A DNA stretch of 64,000 nt, taken from NCBI RefSeq assembly GCF_016862275.1, contig NZ_BOMQ01000046.1, forward strand, positions 21,481 to 85,480, given 5' to 3'. The stretch's first letter is position 1. Each line of letters opens with the position of its first letter. A program made the translations under genes and the position numbers. Below the pieces are notes generated by a model, which ran no database searches, had not been told where the DNA came from, and saw only the letters and a list, made by a program, of their open reading frames with translations. Source of the DNA: Actinoplanes nipponensis (GTDB lineage: Bacteria > Actinomycetota > Actinomycetes > Mycobacteriales > Micromonosporaceae). Of the stretch, positions 50,424 through 60,143 are shown in pieces.

Positions 50424-50697
50424 CCCGGAGCGCCGGTGTGGGGCCGGGCGGGCGAAGGGGCGACGGCCGGACGGCCCACCCGGGCATCCCCCGTGAGGGT
50501 GAAGTTGCGAGCTGTGACGGGTCAGACAGATGGCAGACAGCCAACCCGCTTGTGACCCTTGACCGGCCCAACTAGCGTGGTCGATGGACGCCGAACCGTC
50601 AGTTCGGGGAACGGGTTGACCTTCGGGTCACCGCGGATCGGCGTTCGGGGACGGGTGGCATCAGCCGTTGGGGGACGGCGTTACCCGAGACCGGCGG
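50424..50697 (+). other. intergenic region with a promoter and possible structured RNA
   Basis: 274 bp between convergent genes. It holds TTGTGA-N17-TAGCGT (50550-50578) pointing rightward, though no protein gene follows on that strand. Downstream is folded-looking DNA: ACGCCGA/TCGGCGT (50588-50594 and 50636-50642) around a TGACC-TTCG-GGTCA tetraloop hairpin, then GCCGT/ACGGC near 50672-50687. Confidence 0.45.
50550..50578 (+). promoter_or_regulatory. orphan consensus-like promoter
   Basis: -35 TTGTGA (50550-50555), 17-bp spacer, -10 TAGCGT (50573-50578). It would make an RNA starting near 50585 that runs antisense into the end of the MFS gene at 50698-51942. Confidence 0.5.
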
Positions 50698-51942
50698 TTA
50701 GTGCGGGCGACGCCTATGGGGATGGGTGTCGCCCGCCGCCGCCGGCGCCGTTGTTTCGGCCTCTCGCACCCTCCGTACCCTTCGCTCCCGGCTCGGGCCC
50801 GCCGCCAGATGCAGCACCGCGGCGACGATGCCCACGGCGGCGACGATCAGCCAATGCCCGGCCCCGAAGGCCTGCAGGCTCACGCCGCCCAGGGCCGGCG
50901 CCAGGAACGCGGCCGCCGGGAAGGTGAGGAAGAACACCGCCTGGTAGCGCCCGCGCAGTTCCACCGGCGCCAGCTCCGAGTTGATCTCCGCGTTCGGCGG
51001 CGCGGCGAGCATCGATCCGAGCGTCCAGACCGCCGCTGCGATCAGGTAGCCGCTCAACCGGTCGGCCACGGCCAGCATCGCGAAGCCCGCGGCCATGGCC
51101 GCCACCGCCACCGCCAGCACCCGGTCCTTGCGGTGCCGGTCGATCAGCCGCGGCACGAAGAGCTGCCCCAGCACGATCAGCGTCCCGCCCAGCGCGGTGA
51201 CCAGGCCGTAGCCCGAGGGGCCGAGCCCGTCGGCGCGCATGGCCAGCGGCACGATCGTGCTGGTCTGGGCGTACAGCAGGGCCTGGAGCAGGGTCAGGCC
51301 GACGAAGACCAGGAAGATCCGGTCGGCCAGCACCGTGCGCAGGCCCGGCCGCGGCCCGGCCCCGGCCGGGTCCCCGGGTCGCCGGCGCAGCGTCTCCGGG
51401 ACCTTCCACGCGATGATGACCCCGGTGAGCACCGTCGACGCCGCGTCGATCAGGAACAGCGCCGGATAGCTCCACTCGGCCAGCAGCCCGGCCAGCAGCG
51501 ACGCGCCGGCCAGGCCCAGGTTGAACGCCCAGAACTGGAGGTTGAAGGCCCGCGAGCGGCGGGCCGGCGGGACCACGTCGATGATCGCCGCGACGAAGGC
51601 CGGCCCCGGCATCGCCTGGGCGAGACCGAGCAGCAGGCCGAGCCCGGCGACGAACCGCAGGTCGGTGGTGAGCGCGAGCGCGGCCAGCAGGGCCGCGGTG
51701 GCGAAGTGCGAGACCAGCAGCGTGGAGCGGCGGCCCCAGCGGTCGGTGAGCACGCCGCCGAGCAGGGTGCCGGCGATGCCGCCGGCGCCGTACCCGCCGA
51801 CGATCAGGCCGGCCAGCGCCGGACTCGCGCCGCGCTGGGCGGTGAGATAGAGGCTCAGGAACAGCACGGCGAAGCCGCCGACCCGGTTGATCAGCAGCCC
51901 GGTCCAGAGATACCAGTACGTGGCCGGGAGCCCACCGGCCAC
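50698..51942 (-). CDS. MFS transporter (second of a flanking pair)
   Basis: A 414-aa permease with about 12 membrane helices and motif A GGVLTDRWGRRSTLL. Its start (LPATYWYLWTGLLINRVGGF) and motif order parallel the MFS gene at 48197-49543, so the two are paralogs on opposite strands around the Lys-rich repeat gene. Substrate unknown. GTG 51942 has only a GGTGG-like ribosome site. The ybjN gene lies 16 bp upstream on the same strand, so co-transcription is likely. Confidence 0.86.
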   Translation of the reverse strand: MAGGLPATYWYLWTGLLINRVGGFAVLFLSLYLTAQRGASPALAGLIVGGYGAGGIAGTLLGGVLTDRWGRRSTLLVSHFATAALLAALALTTDLRFVAGLGLLLGLAQAMPGPAFVAAIIDVVPPARRSRAFNLQFWAFNLGLAGASLLAGLLAEWSYPALFLIDAASTVLTGVIIAWKVPETLRRRPGDPAGAGPRPGLRTVLADRIFLVFVGLTLLQALLYAQTSTIVPLAMRADGLGPSGYGLVTALGGTLIVLGQLFVPRLIDRHRKDRVLAVAVAAMAAGFAMLAVADRLSGYLIAAAVWTLGSMLAAPPNAEINSELAPVELRGRYQAVFFLTFPAAAFLAPALGGVSLQAFGAGHWLIVAAVGIVAAVLHLAAGPSRERRVRRVREAETTAPAAAGDTHPHRRRPH

Positions 51943-51958
51943 GCCCGTCCACCACCTG

Positions 51959-52456
51959 TTAAACGGTGCTCTCCGGATCCGCGAGGTGGGCGAAGGCCTG
52001 GAGGTTGGCCAGGGACTCGCCGCGCTTGACCCGCCACTCCCACTCGCGCTTGATCGACGAGCCGAAGCCGATCTCCAGCATCGAGTCGAAGGACTCGTCG
52101 GCGTACGTGAGCACCGCGCCCAGCAGCCGGTCCAGCTCGTCCTCGTCCAGGCCCTTCAGCGTGACCCGGCCGGTCAGGTACACGTCGCCGGCCGCGTCGA
52201 TGGAGAAGCTGACGCCGTACATCCGCGCGTTACGGCGCAGCAGCCAGGCCCACAGCTCCTCGCGCCGCTCGTCCGGATGGCGCATCACGAACGCCTCGAT
52301 GCGCAGGGCGTGCTCGCCCACGATGAGGTTGCAGGCCGTCTTCAGCTTGTGCGTGCCGGGCAGCGTCACCACCCACGACGACTCGCCGGTGGGCTCGCAC
52401 TCCAGCTCGCGTTCCGCGCAGACCCGCTCGATCAGCGCGCCGATCTCGGTCACCAT
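51959..52456 (-). CDS. YbjN-domain protein
   Basis: A 165-aa soluble protein of the YbjN family (type III secretion chaperone-like fold), with the ERREELWAWLLRRNARMYGV and FSIDAAGDVYLTGRV segments typical of the group. Its role is not settled; the fold suggests protein binding. ATG 52456 overlaps the mshA stop (52450-52452), so it is coupled to mshA exactly as Rv0487 is to mshA in M. tuberculosis (from memory). GTG 52453 is an alternative start. Confidence 0.9.
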   Translation of the reverse strand: MVTEIGALIERVCAERELECEPTGESSWVVTLPGTHKLKTACNLIVGEHALRIEAFVMRHPDERREELWAWLLRRNARMYGVSFSIDAAGDVYLTGRVTLKGLDEDELDRLLGAVLTYADESFDSMLEIGFGSSIKREWEWRVKRGESLANLQAFAHLADPESTV

Positions 52457-53754
52457 GAGAACGAGCCTGCCAGGCGGGCCTCGATGAGCGCACGGTGCTC
52501 GGTCGCCGCCTCGCGGTAGACCCGCAGCAGCCCGTCCGCGGTGCGGTCCCAGGAGAAGTTGGTGGCGTGCCGCACCGCGCCGACCGAGAGCCGCAACCGG
52601 CGGCCCGGCGCGAGCAGCAGATCGGCCAGCACCCGGGCCCAGTCGCCGGGATGGTGCCCGTTCACCAGCACCCCGCTCACCCCGTCGGTGACCGCGGTGA
52701 CCAGGCCGCCCACCGCCGCCGCGACGACCGGCGTGCCGCAGGCCTGCGCCTCCAGCGCGACCAGCCCGAACGACTCGTTGTGCGACGGCACGGCGACCAG
52801 GTCGGCGGCCCGGTAGAGGGCGGCCAGCGCCTCGCCGGTCTGCGGGGCCACGAAGCGCACCTTGTGCGAGACGCCTAGCGAGGCGGCCAGCTCGATCAGC
52901 GAGGTGGGCCGGTCCAGCCCGCTGCCGCTGGGCCCGCCGCAGATCACCACGGTCACGTCCAGGTCGCGCAGCGCGGGCCCGGCCAGCGCGTTGATCAGCA
53001 CGTCGGGCCCCTTGAGCGGCTGGATCCGGCCGACGAAGGCCACCACGTACCCGCGGGCGGGCAGGCCGAGCCGGCGCCGGTCGGCGGCCCGGGTGGAGCG
53101 GGGTCGAAAACGATCCAGGTCCACCCCCGGCTGCACCACGGCGAGCCGGGTGGGGTCGGCGTCGTAGCAGCCGACCAGGTCCTGCGCCTCGAAGCGGGTG
53201 TTCGCGACCAGCCGGTCGGCCTCGGCGATGACCTGTTCCTCGCCGATCACCCGGGCCTTGGGCTCCGGGCGGTCGCCGGCGGCGATGAGCCTGTTCTTGA
53301 CCTTGGCCAGGGTGTGCGGGGTGTGCACGTGCGGCACTCCCCAGCGCTCCCGGGCCAGCCAGCCCACCTGCCCGGACATCCAGTAGTGGGAGTGGATCAG
53401 GTCGTACGCGCCGGGCGGGCGCGCGGCCTCGGCCCGGAGCACGCCGTTGGTGAAGGCGCAGAGCTGCGAGGGCAGCTCCTCCTTCGACAGACCCTCGAAC
53501 GGCCCGGCTGTGACGTGCCGCACTGTCACGCCGGGGGCCATCTCCACGGTCGGCGGCAGCTCGCTCGACGTGGCCCGGGTGAAGATCTCCACCTCGACGT
53601 CGCGCTCGGCCAGCCGCTTGGACACCTCGACGATGTACACGTTCATGCCGCCGGCGTCGCCCGTGCCGGGTTGCTCCAGCGGCGAGGTGTGCACGGAGAG
53701 GGTGGCGATGCGCCGGGGTGTCGGCCAGGGGCCTGCTGCCCGCAGCTCAGCCAC
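52450..53754 (-). CDS. mshA: D-inositol-3-phosphate glycosyltransferase, mycothiol synthesis
   Basis: A 434-aa GT4-family (GT-B fold) enzyme that joins UDP-GlcNAc to 1L-myo-inositol-1-phosphate, the first step of mycothiol synthesis. Recognisable blocks are TGDAGGMNVYI, HSHYWMSGQVGW, HTPHTLAKVKN, FVGRIQPLKGPD and the donor-site E-x7-E region PSHNESFGLVALEAQ. GTG 53754 has AAGGGA about 7 nt upstream. It is complete, and first in the mshA-ybjN unit. Other msh genes are not in the window. Confidence 0.97.
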   Translation of the reverse strand: MAELRAAGPWPTPRRIATLSVHTSPLEQPGTGDAGGMNVYIVEVSKRLAERDVEVEIFTRATSSELPPTVEMAPGVTVRHVTAGPFEGLSKEELPSQLCAFTNGVLRAEAARPPGAYDLIHSHYWMSGQVGWLARERWGVPHVHTPHTLAKVKNRLIAAGDRPEPKARVIGEEQVIAEADRLVANTRFEAQDLVGCYDADPTRLAVVQPGVDLDRFRPRSTRAADRRRLGLPARGYVVAFVGRIQPLKGPDVLINALAGPALRDLDVTVVICGGPSGSGLDRPTSLIELAASLGVSHKVRFVAPQTGEALAALYRAADLVAVPSHNESFGLVALEAQACGTPVVAAAVGGLVTAVTDGVSGVLVNGHHPGDWARVLADLLLAPGRRLRLSVGAVRHATNFSWDRTADGLLRVYREAATEHRALIEARLAGSFSW

Positions 53755-53782
53755 GTCGTGTCCCTTCGCGAGGCAGTGGTTG

Positions 53783-53800
53783 GTAACGCCGAATTGTTAC
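53783..53800. promoter_or_regulatory. inverted repeat GTAAC-N8-GTTAC upstream of mshA
   Basis: A perfect 5-bp dyad 29 bp before the mshA start in the mshA/SDR divergent gap. Its size suits an operator, but it is short and has no recognised protein. Confidence 0.35.
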
Positions 53801-53896
53801 GCCGTCGTTCATCTTCCCCATCCCGGGCCCCTCAACCCAACGCCGGAAGGCCGGGGGTGACCCAGCTCTCCCCCCGCGGTGAGGCAGGATCAAAGG

Positions 53897-54655
53897 ATGG
53901 TGCAGAAGAAGATCGCCGTCGTCACCGGGGCGTCCAGCGGCATCGGCGCGGCGACCGCGCGCCGGCTGGCCACCGAGGGCTTCCACGTGGTAGCCGCCGC
54001 CCGCCGGGCGGACCGGCTCGCCGAGCTCGTCCAGGAGATCGGCCCGGACGCCACCGCGGTCGCCTGCGACGTCACGTCGGACGCGTCCGTGGCCGCCCTC
54101 GCCGCGGCGGTCGCCGAGCTCGGCGCGCCGCTCGCGCTGCTGGTCAACAACGCCGGCGGGGCCCGCGGCATGGATCCGGTCGAGGCGGGCTCGGTCGGCG
54201 ACTGGCAGTGGATGTACGACGTCAACGTGCTGGGCACGCTGCGGGTCACCCAGGCCCTGCTGCCCGCCCTGGAGGCCGGCGGCGCCGGCACAGTGGTGAC
54301 CATCGGCTCCACGGCCGGGTTCACCGTGTACGAGGGCGGCGGCGGCTACACGGCGGCCAAGCACGCGCAGAACGCCCTGGTCGGCACGCTGCGCCTGGAA
54401 CTGGCCGGGCGGCCGGTCCGGGTCGTCGAGATCGACCCCGGCATGGTGCGCACCGACGAGTTCTCGCTCAACCGGCTCGGCGACCCGGCCAAGGCCGACG
54501 CGATCTACGCCGGGGTGCGCGAGCCGCTGGTCGCCGACGACATCGCCGACTGCGTCGCCTGGGTCGCCACCCGGCCGCAGCACGTCAACGTCGACCGGCT
54601 GGTGGTCCGCCCGATCGCGCAGGCCGCCCAGCACAAGGTGGCCCGGGAGTTGTGA
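53897..54655 (+). CDS. SDR-family oxidoreductase
   Basis: A 252-aa classical short-chain dehydrogenase: cofactor loop TGASSGIG (about 11-18), NNAGG (about 85-89), catalytic Ser (IGSTAGF) and YTAAK (Tyr/Lys about 150-154). The group resembles serine/3-hydroxy-acid dehydrogenases (YdfG type); the substrate is not certain. ATG 53897 follows CAGGAT by 6 nt and may be leaderless. Its stop overlaps the methyltransferase start (GTGA). It matches Rv0484c, beside mshA, from memory. Confidence 0.91.
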   Translation: MVQKKIAVVTGASSGIGAATARRLATEGFHVVAAARRADRLAELVQEIGPDATAVACDVTSDASVAALAAAVAELGAPLALLVNNAGGARGMDPVEAGSVGDWQWMYDVNVLGTLRVTQALLPALEAGGAGTVVTIGSTAGFTVYEGGGGYTAAKHAQNALVGTLRLELAGRPVRVVEIDPGMVRTDEFSLNRLGDPAKADAIYAGVREPLVADDIADCVAWVATRPQHVNVDRLVVRPIAQAAQHKVAREL

Positions 54656-55404
54656 AACCGCTCGGCGCCGTCACCCGGGGGACCACCAACCCGAATCGGC
54701 TGCGCCGCGTGGACAACTTCCTGGCCCACCGCTGCGCCGAGGCGCTCACGGCCGCGGCCCACCCGCTGGTCGTCGATCTCGGGTACGGCGCGACGCCGGT
54801 CACCGCCGTCGAGCTGCGCGCCCGGCTCGCGGCCACGGTCCGCCCGGACGTGGCGGTGGTCGGCCTGGAGATCGATCCGGAACGGGTCATCGCCGCCCAG
54901 CCGTACGCCGACCCGCCGCTGCTCGAATTCCGCCGGGGCGGATTCGAGCTGGCCGGCCTGCGCCCCCAGGTGGTCCGCGCCTTCAACGTGCTGCGCCAGT
55001 ATCCGGAGCAGGACGTGCCCGCCGCCTGGGCCGCGATGACCGCGACCGGCGCGTTGCTGGTCGAGGGCACCTGCGACGAGCTGGGCCGGATCGCGACCTG
55101 GGCCGTGGTGGAGGCCGGCGACCCGCGGACGCTCACCCTGTCCGCCCGGCTGTCCGATCTGGACCACCCGGCCACCTTCGCCGAGCGGCTGCCCAAGGCG
55201 CTGATCCACCACAACGTGCCGGGTGAACCGGTGCACGAGCTGCTCCGGGCGCTGGGCGTGGCCTGGGACGCGTCGGCGACGCCGTTCGGGCCCCGGCAGC
55301 GGTGGCGGGCCACGGTCGAGAAGTTCCGCGAGCAGTGGCCGGTGCTGCCGGGGCCGGCCCGGTGGCGTCGCGGCGAGCTCACCGTGCCGTGGCCCGGCGG
55401 TTAG
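54652..55404 (+). CDS. class I SAM-dependent methyltransferase-like protein
   Basis: A 250-aa Rossmann protein with VVDLGYGATPVTAVELRARL (about 40-59) as SAM motif I and VVGLEIDPERV as motif II. The usual GxGxG is GYGATP, so binding may be altered. The substrate is unknown. GTG 54652 is set by overlap with the SDR stop (GTGA), so the two enzymes form a coupled pair. Its stop lies 3 bp from the stop of the convergent GH26-like gene. Confidence 0.85.
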   Translation: MKPLGAVTRGTTNPNRLRRVDNFLAHRCAEALTAAAHPLVVDLGYGATPVTAVELRARLAATVRPDVAVVGLEIDPERVIAAQPYADPPLLEFRRGGFELAGLRPQVVRAFNVLRQYPEQDVPAAWAAMTATGALLVEGTCDELGRIATWAVVEAGDPRTLTLSARLSDLDHPATFAERLPKALIHHNVPGEPVHELLRALGVAWDASATPFGPRQRWRATVEKFREQWPVLPGPARWRRGELTVPWPGG

Positions 55405-55407
55405 GGC

Positions 55408-57165
55408 TCACCGGCCGACGCTCACCCGGAACATCGGGTCGGCGGCGACCTTGCGGAAGGCGGCGAGGCTGCCCGCCGTCGAGTTCACCGAGATGTCGCG
55501 GTCGCCCTCATCGTCGCTGGCGGTGTCGAAGTAGACGATCGCCTTGATCGCGGGGTGGGCCTTGAGCTCGGGGATGACGGTGTCGAAGGCGGCGGACTTG
55601 TCGGTCATCGTCGCGCGGCGGTGGTACATGCCCCACTCGGCGACCATGACCGGCTTGGTGGGGTGGTTGGTGACGGCCCAGTCGTACCAGCCGAGGCCGC
55701 CACCGGTGGGCTGCCGGTCGAGCAGGTCGCCCATGTCGCCGTAGTGGTAGTAGCCCTTCTCCACGCTGACGTAGGAGTCCAGACCCATCCAGTCCACATA
55801 GGCGTCGCCCGGGTAGAGGTCGGCCCACCAGGATTGGGCCATCCACTTCTCGTTGCCCATGTAGGCGATCACGTTGACGGCGTTGGTGACGCCGTTGGCC
55901 CGCAGCCGGGTGATCACGTGCCGGTACATCGCCGCGTAGTCCTTGGCGGTCATGCCCGACGCCGCCGCGGTCTGCACGTCGTTCTCCGGCTCGTGGTGCA
56001 GCGCCAGGAAGAACTTCTCCGGGTAGGTGGCCTTGACGTACGCCGACCACTTGTCGATGCGGGCGTCCTGCGCGCCGGCCGCGACCTTGGCCCACGTGGA
56101 GTTGTACGCGACCTTCCAGTTCAGCAGCAGCACCCGCGGGTTCTGCGCGTCGCGGGTCATCGCGATCTCGGCCTTGGTCGGGAACTGCTCGTCGCCCTTG
56201 TGGTAGGCGTGGAAGATCGTCGCGGTGCGGCCGGTCAGCGTCTCCCAGGTCTTCAGGGCCTGGTCGCGCGGCGCGTCGGTGAAGCCACCGGCCGCGGCCC
56301 CCCACAGCACCCCGCAGGACGGCACGAGCAGCGCGCCGGTGACGCACTCCGCCGGCGCGGTCGTCGGCGCCGGCGTGGTGGGCGCGGCCGTGGCCGGAGC
56401 CGTGGTGACCGGAGCCGTGGTGGGCGCGGTCGTGACCGGAGCCGTGGTGGGCGCGGTCGTGGCCGGGACCGTCGTAGGCGCGGTCGTGGCCGGGACCGTC
56501 GTGGGCGCGGTCGTGGCCGGGACCGTCGTAGGCGCGGTCGTGGCCGGCTTGGTCGGGGCCGTCGTGGCCGGCGTGGTCGCCGTGCGCCTGATCGAGAGCA
56601 ACAGCTGCGGGCCGCCCGTGCCGGCGGTGCCGTAGTCGGCGGCACGCAGGCGGGTGACCGCGCCGGTGGCCGCGGACTTGAGCGCGAACGCGTACGTGCC
56701 GCCCTTGATGACCACAGTGGAGACGTCGAAGCTCAGCGTCGTGTCGGTGGCCTTCGGCCTGACCGAGGCCACCAGCTTGCCCAGGGCCGGGGCGCTGGCC
56801 GCCGTGATGGTCCGCTGCGACCAGGTGCTCGCCACGGCGTAGAGGCTCAGCGTCTGGGCGACCGGCTTGCTCTCCACCGGCAGCCGCAGCACGGCCGCGG
56901 TCACCGTGGCGCCGGCGGCGACCCTGGGCGCGAACTTCACATAGGACAGCCGGGTGTCCCCGGACTCCCGGCCGACCACCAGCTTGTCGGCCGAGCCGAA
57001 GTTCACCGTCCGGCGGATGCTGGACGTGTAGGCGTCGTCGGTGCTGTAGGTGCTCGTCGTCTCGGTCGTCGTCGCGGCGTTCGCCGTACCGGACAGGGCG
57101 ATGCCCGCACCGGCCACCACCACGCCCGTCAGTGCGACCCCGATCGTCCTGCGCCTGCCCGTCAC
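55408..57165 (-). CDS. secreted GH26-like glycoside hydrolase with N-terminal CBM and Thr/Pro linker
   Basis: A 585-aa exported enzyme. A signal peptide covers 1-30, a DNRLRE/CBM-like beta domain about 35-195, a Thr-Pro linker about 197-272 (six ATTAPTTVP-like units) and a catalytic TIM barrel about 275-585. Likely catalytic residues are E392 (HHEPEND, acid/base) and E510 (MVAEWGMYH, nucleophile), with WMGLDSY between them. The closest type is beta-mannanase-like GH26, so mannan or a mixed-linked glucan is the guess. GTG 57165 follows AGGGGGA by about 6 nt. Confidence 0.87.
   Translation of the reverse strand: MTGRRRTIGVALTGVVVAGAGIALSGTANAATTTETTSTYSTDDAYTSSIRRTVNFGSADKLVVGRESGDTRLSYVKFAPRVAAGATVTAAVLRLPVESKPVAQTLSLYAVASTWSQRTITAASAPALGKLVASVRPKATDTTLSFDVSTVVIKGGTYAFALKSAATGAVTRLRAADYGTAGTGGPQLLLSIRRTATTPATTAPTKPATTAPTTVPATTAPTTVPATTAPTTVPATTAPTTAPVTTAPTTAPVTTAPATAAPTTPAPTTAPAECVTGALLVPSCGVLWGAAAGGFTDAPRDQALKTWETLTGRTATIFHAYHKGDEQFPTKAEIAMTRDAQNPRVLLLNWKVAYNSTWAKVAAGAQDARIDKWSAYVKATYPEKFFLALHHEPENDVQTAAASGMTAKDYAAMYRHVITRLRANGVTNAVNVIAYMGNEKWMAQSWWADLYPGDAYVDWMGLDSYVSVEKGYYHYGDMGDLLDRQPTGGGLGWYDWAVTNHPTKPVMVAEWGMYHRRATMTDKSAAFDTVIPELKAHPAIKAIVYFDTASDDEGDRDISVNSTAGSLAAFRKVAADPMFRVSVGR
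56383..56544 (-). repeat. six 27-bp coding repeats in the Thr-Pro linker
   Basis: Six tandem 27-bp units encode ATTAPTTVP x3, ATTAPTTAP, VTTAPTTAP and VTTAPATAA. The number of units may vary between strains, changing linker length only. Confidence 0.85.
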
Positions 57166-57179
57166 GTCGTTCCCCCTGT

Positions 57180-57204
57180 ATGTCAAACAATTGCTGTCTG
57201 ACAT
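57180..57204. promoter_or_regulatory. inverted repeat ATGTCA-N13-TGACAT upstream of the GH26-like gene
   Basis: A 6-bp perfect dyad 15-39 bp before the start, in the promoter/leader region. It could bind a sugar-responsive repressor; none is encoded nearby. Confidence 0.4.
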
Positions 57205-57359
57205 TCAGGTTCAGCGCGGACGGGTGCCGCCCCGGATCGCGAACGGGTGCGGGCCCGGTGCTACACCACACAGGACCCACGGGCGGCAGGAGCACCACCG
57301 CATGAAGGGTTTTCCGGCCGAGCGCGGCTCCGCCGTTCGGCCGAGCCCCCGGACGCGAA

Positions 57360-57387
57360 AACGCCGCCGGATCGCTCCGGCGGCGTT
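57360..57387 (-). terminator. 12-bp hairpin terminator after the response regulator gene
   Basis: AACGCCGCCGGA (57360-57371) pairs with 57376-57387 across loop TCGC. On the minus strand it is followed by TTTC, 15 bp past the stop. Confidence 0.87.
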
Positions 57388-57402
57388 CTGGCTGGCGGGT
57401 GT

Positions 57403-57804
57403 TCAGCCGGTCGGCGCCCGCTGGTCGAGGATCGAGCGCAGGGCCTCGAGCAGCAGATCCGAGGTGAACGGCTTCTTCACCAGCAGCGCATCCGCGTCGA
57501 TCAGGCCCTTGGCCACGGCGATGTCCTTGGGCAGGCCCGAGATGTAGACCACGCCCAGCCCGGGACGCAGCCCGGTCAGGGTGCGGGCGAGTTCGCCGCC
57601 CGAGTCGCCGGGCAGGTTCAGATCGGTGACCAGCACGTCGATGACCCCGGCGTGCTGCCGGCACACCGCGACGGCCGACTCCCGGTCGCCGGCCACCAGG
57701 GTGGCGAAGCCGCGGCGCTCGAGCATCCGGCGCATGATGTCGCGCAGGTCCTCCTCGTCGTCGACGACGAGGACCGTGGGGCGCTCCTGCGTGACCTCCG
57801 TCAT
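57403..57804 (-). CDS. stand-alone response regulator receiver protein
   Basis: A 133-aa CheY-like receiver with no output domain: acidic pair DD (about 15-16), phospho-Asp D61 (VTDLNLPG) and K111 (VKKPF). Such single-domain regulators pass phosphate between kinases or bind a target directly. No kinase gene is adjacent; the membrane kinase at 60144-61946 is the nearest candidate partner. ATG 57804 has AAGGAGG 5 nt upstream. It ends in a strong terminator. Confidence 0.93.
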   Translation of the reverse strand: MTEVTQERPTVLVVDDEEDLRDIMRRMLERRGFATLVAGDRESAVAVCRQHAGVIDVLVTDLNLPGDSGGELARTLTGLRPGLGVVYISGLPKDIAVAKGLIDADALLVKKPFTSDLLLEALRSILDQRAPTG

Positions 57805-57877
57805 GGCGGCCTCCTTGCCTCTTTGTCTCGGCCAACGCTATCGGCGCGGCCCTGCGCCGGTACGGCTTTCCGGGCTT

Positions 57878-59608
<1,731 letters not shown>

Positions 59609-59840
59609 TCTGGGTTCCCTCCCGTTAAGCCACCGGCGAACGACTTCACCCGCGCAAACGGGTATGCCGGGGGCGTCTGAGGGAAAGGTTGACGTTGGGA
59701 CAGAGTCGCCCGGGGACCCCGCCGGTTGCGCCTCAGTTGCAGGGGGCCGATCCCCGTCCCGAGCGCTAAGCCGCCTCTCCGGCGGGCCGAAGTACCCGCT
59801 GTCAGGACCGCCGCACCGCCACCGAGCAAGGAGAGCGATG

Positions 59841-60065
59841 ATGACCACCATGCTGTCGCCCGAGATCGTCACCGTCCCCGCCCTGGTCGACCGCTGCGAC
59901 AGCTGCAACGCAGCGGCCAAGGCCGAGATCGCGTTGAGCAGCGGCGGTTCGCTGGTGTTCTGCGGGCACCATGCCAACAAGCACGCCGGCCGGCTGGCTC
60001 TGGTCGCGTCGAAGGTCACCGTCGAGGACGGCTTCGAGTGGGCGGGGCAGTCTCACCCGGCGTAA
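59841..60065 (+). CDS. small zinc-ribbon protein (DUF7455-like)
   Basis: A 74-aa protein with CDSCNAAA near the N-terminus and VFCGHHANKHAG later, giving Cys-x2-Cys and Cys-x-His-His ligands for one metal, as in the actinobacterial DUF7455 family. Function unknown. Two ATGs are possible (59838, 59841); AAGGAG 7 nt before 59841 favours that. It precedes the membrane kinase gene by 78 bp on the same strand, but a separate -10 lies between them. Confidence 0.83.
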   Translation: MTTMLSPEIVTVPALVDRCDSCNAAAKAEIALSSGGSLVFCGHHANKHAGRLALVASKVTVEDGFEWAGQSHPA

Positions 60066-60088
60066 CCCCTTGGTCCCATCCGCCGCGA

Positions 60089-60122
60089 TATGATCACTCC
60101 CTCACACTTGGGCGATACGCCC
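60089..60122 (+). promoter_or_regulatory. -10 box and leader hairpin of the membrane kinase gene
   Basis: TATGAT (60089-60094) is a strong -10; no clear -35 stands at 17 bp. The leader then has GGGCG-ATA-CGCCC (60110-60122) just before GGAGGGG. The hairpin may control translation or be an operator. Confidence 0.45.
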
Positions 60123-60143
60123 ATATTTGGAGGGGTTCCACCG

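Noticed and set aside
50585..50740. c-di-AMP (ydaO) riboswitch in the gap before 50698
   Set aside because: The conserved ydaO core sequence is not recognisable and no cell-wall hydrolase gene follows on that strand; kept only as an unnamed structured candidate.
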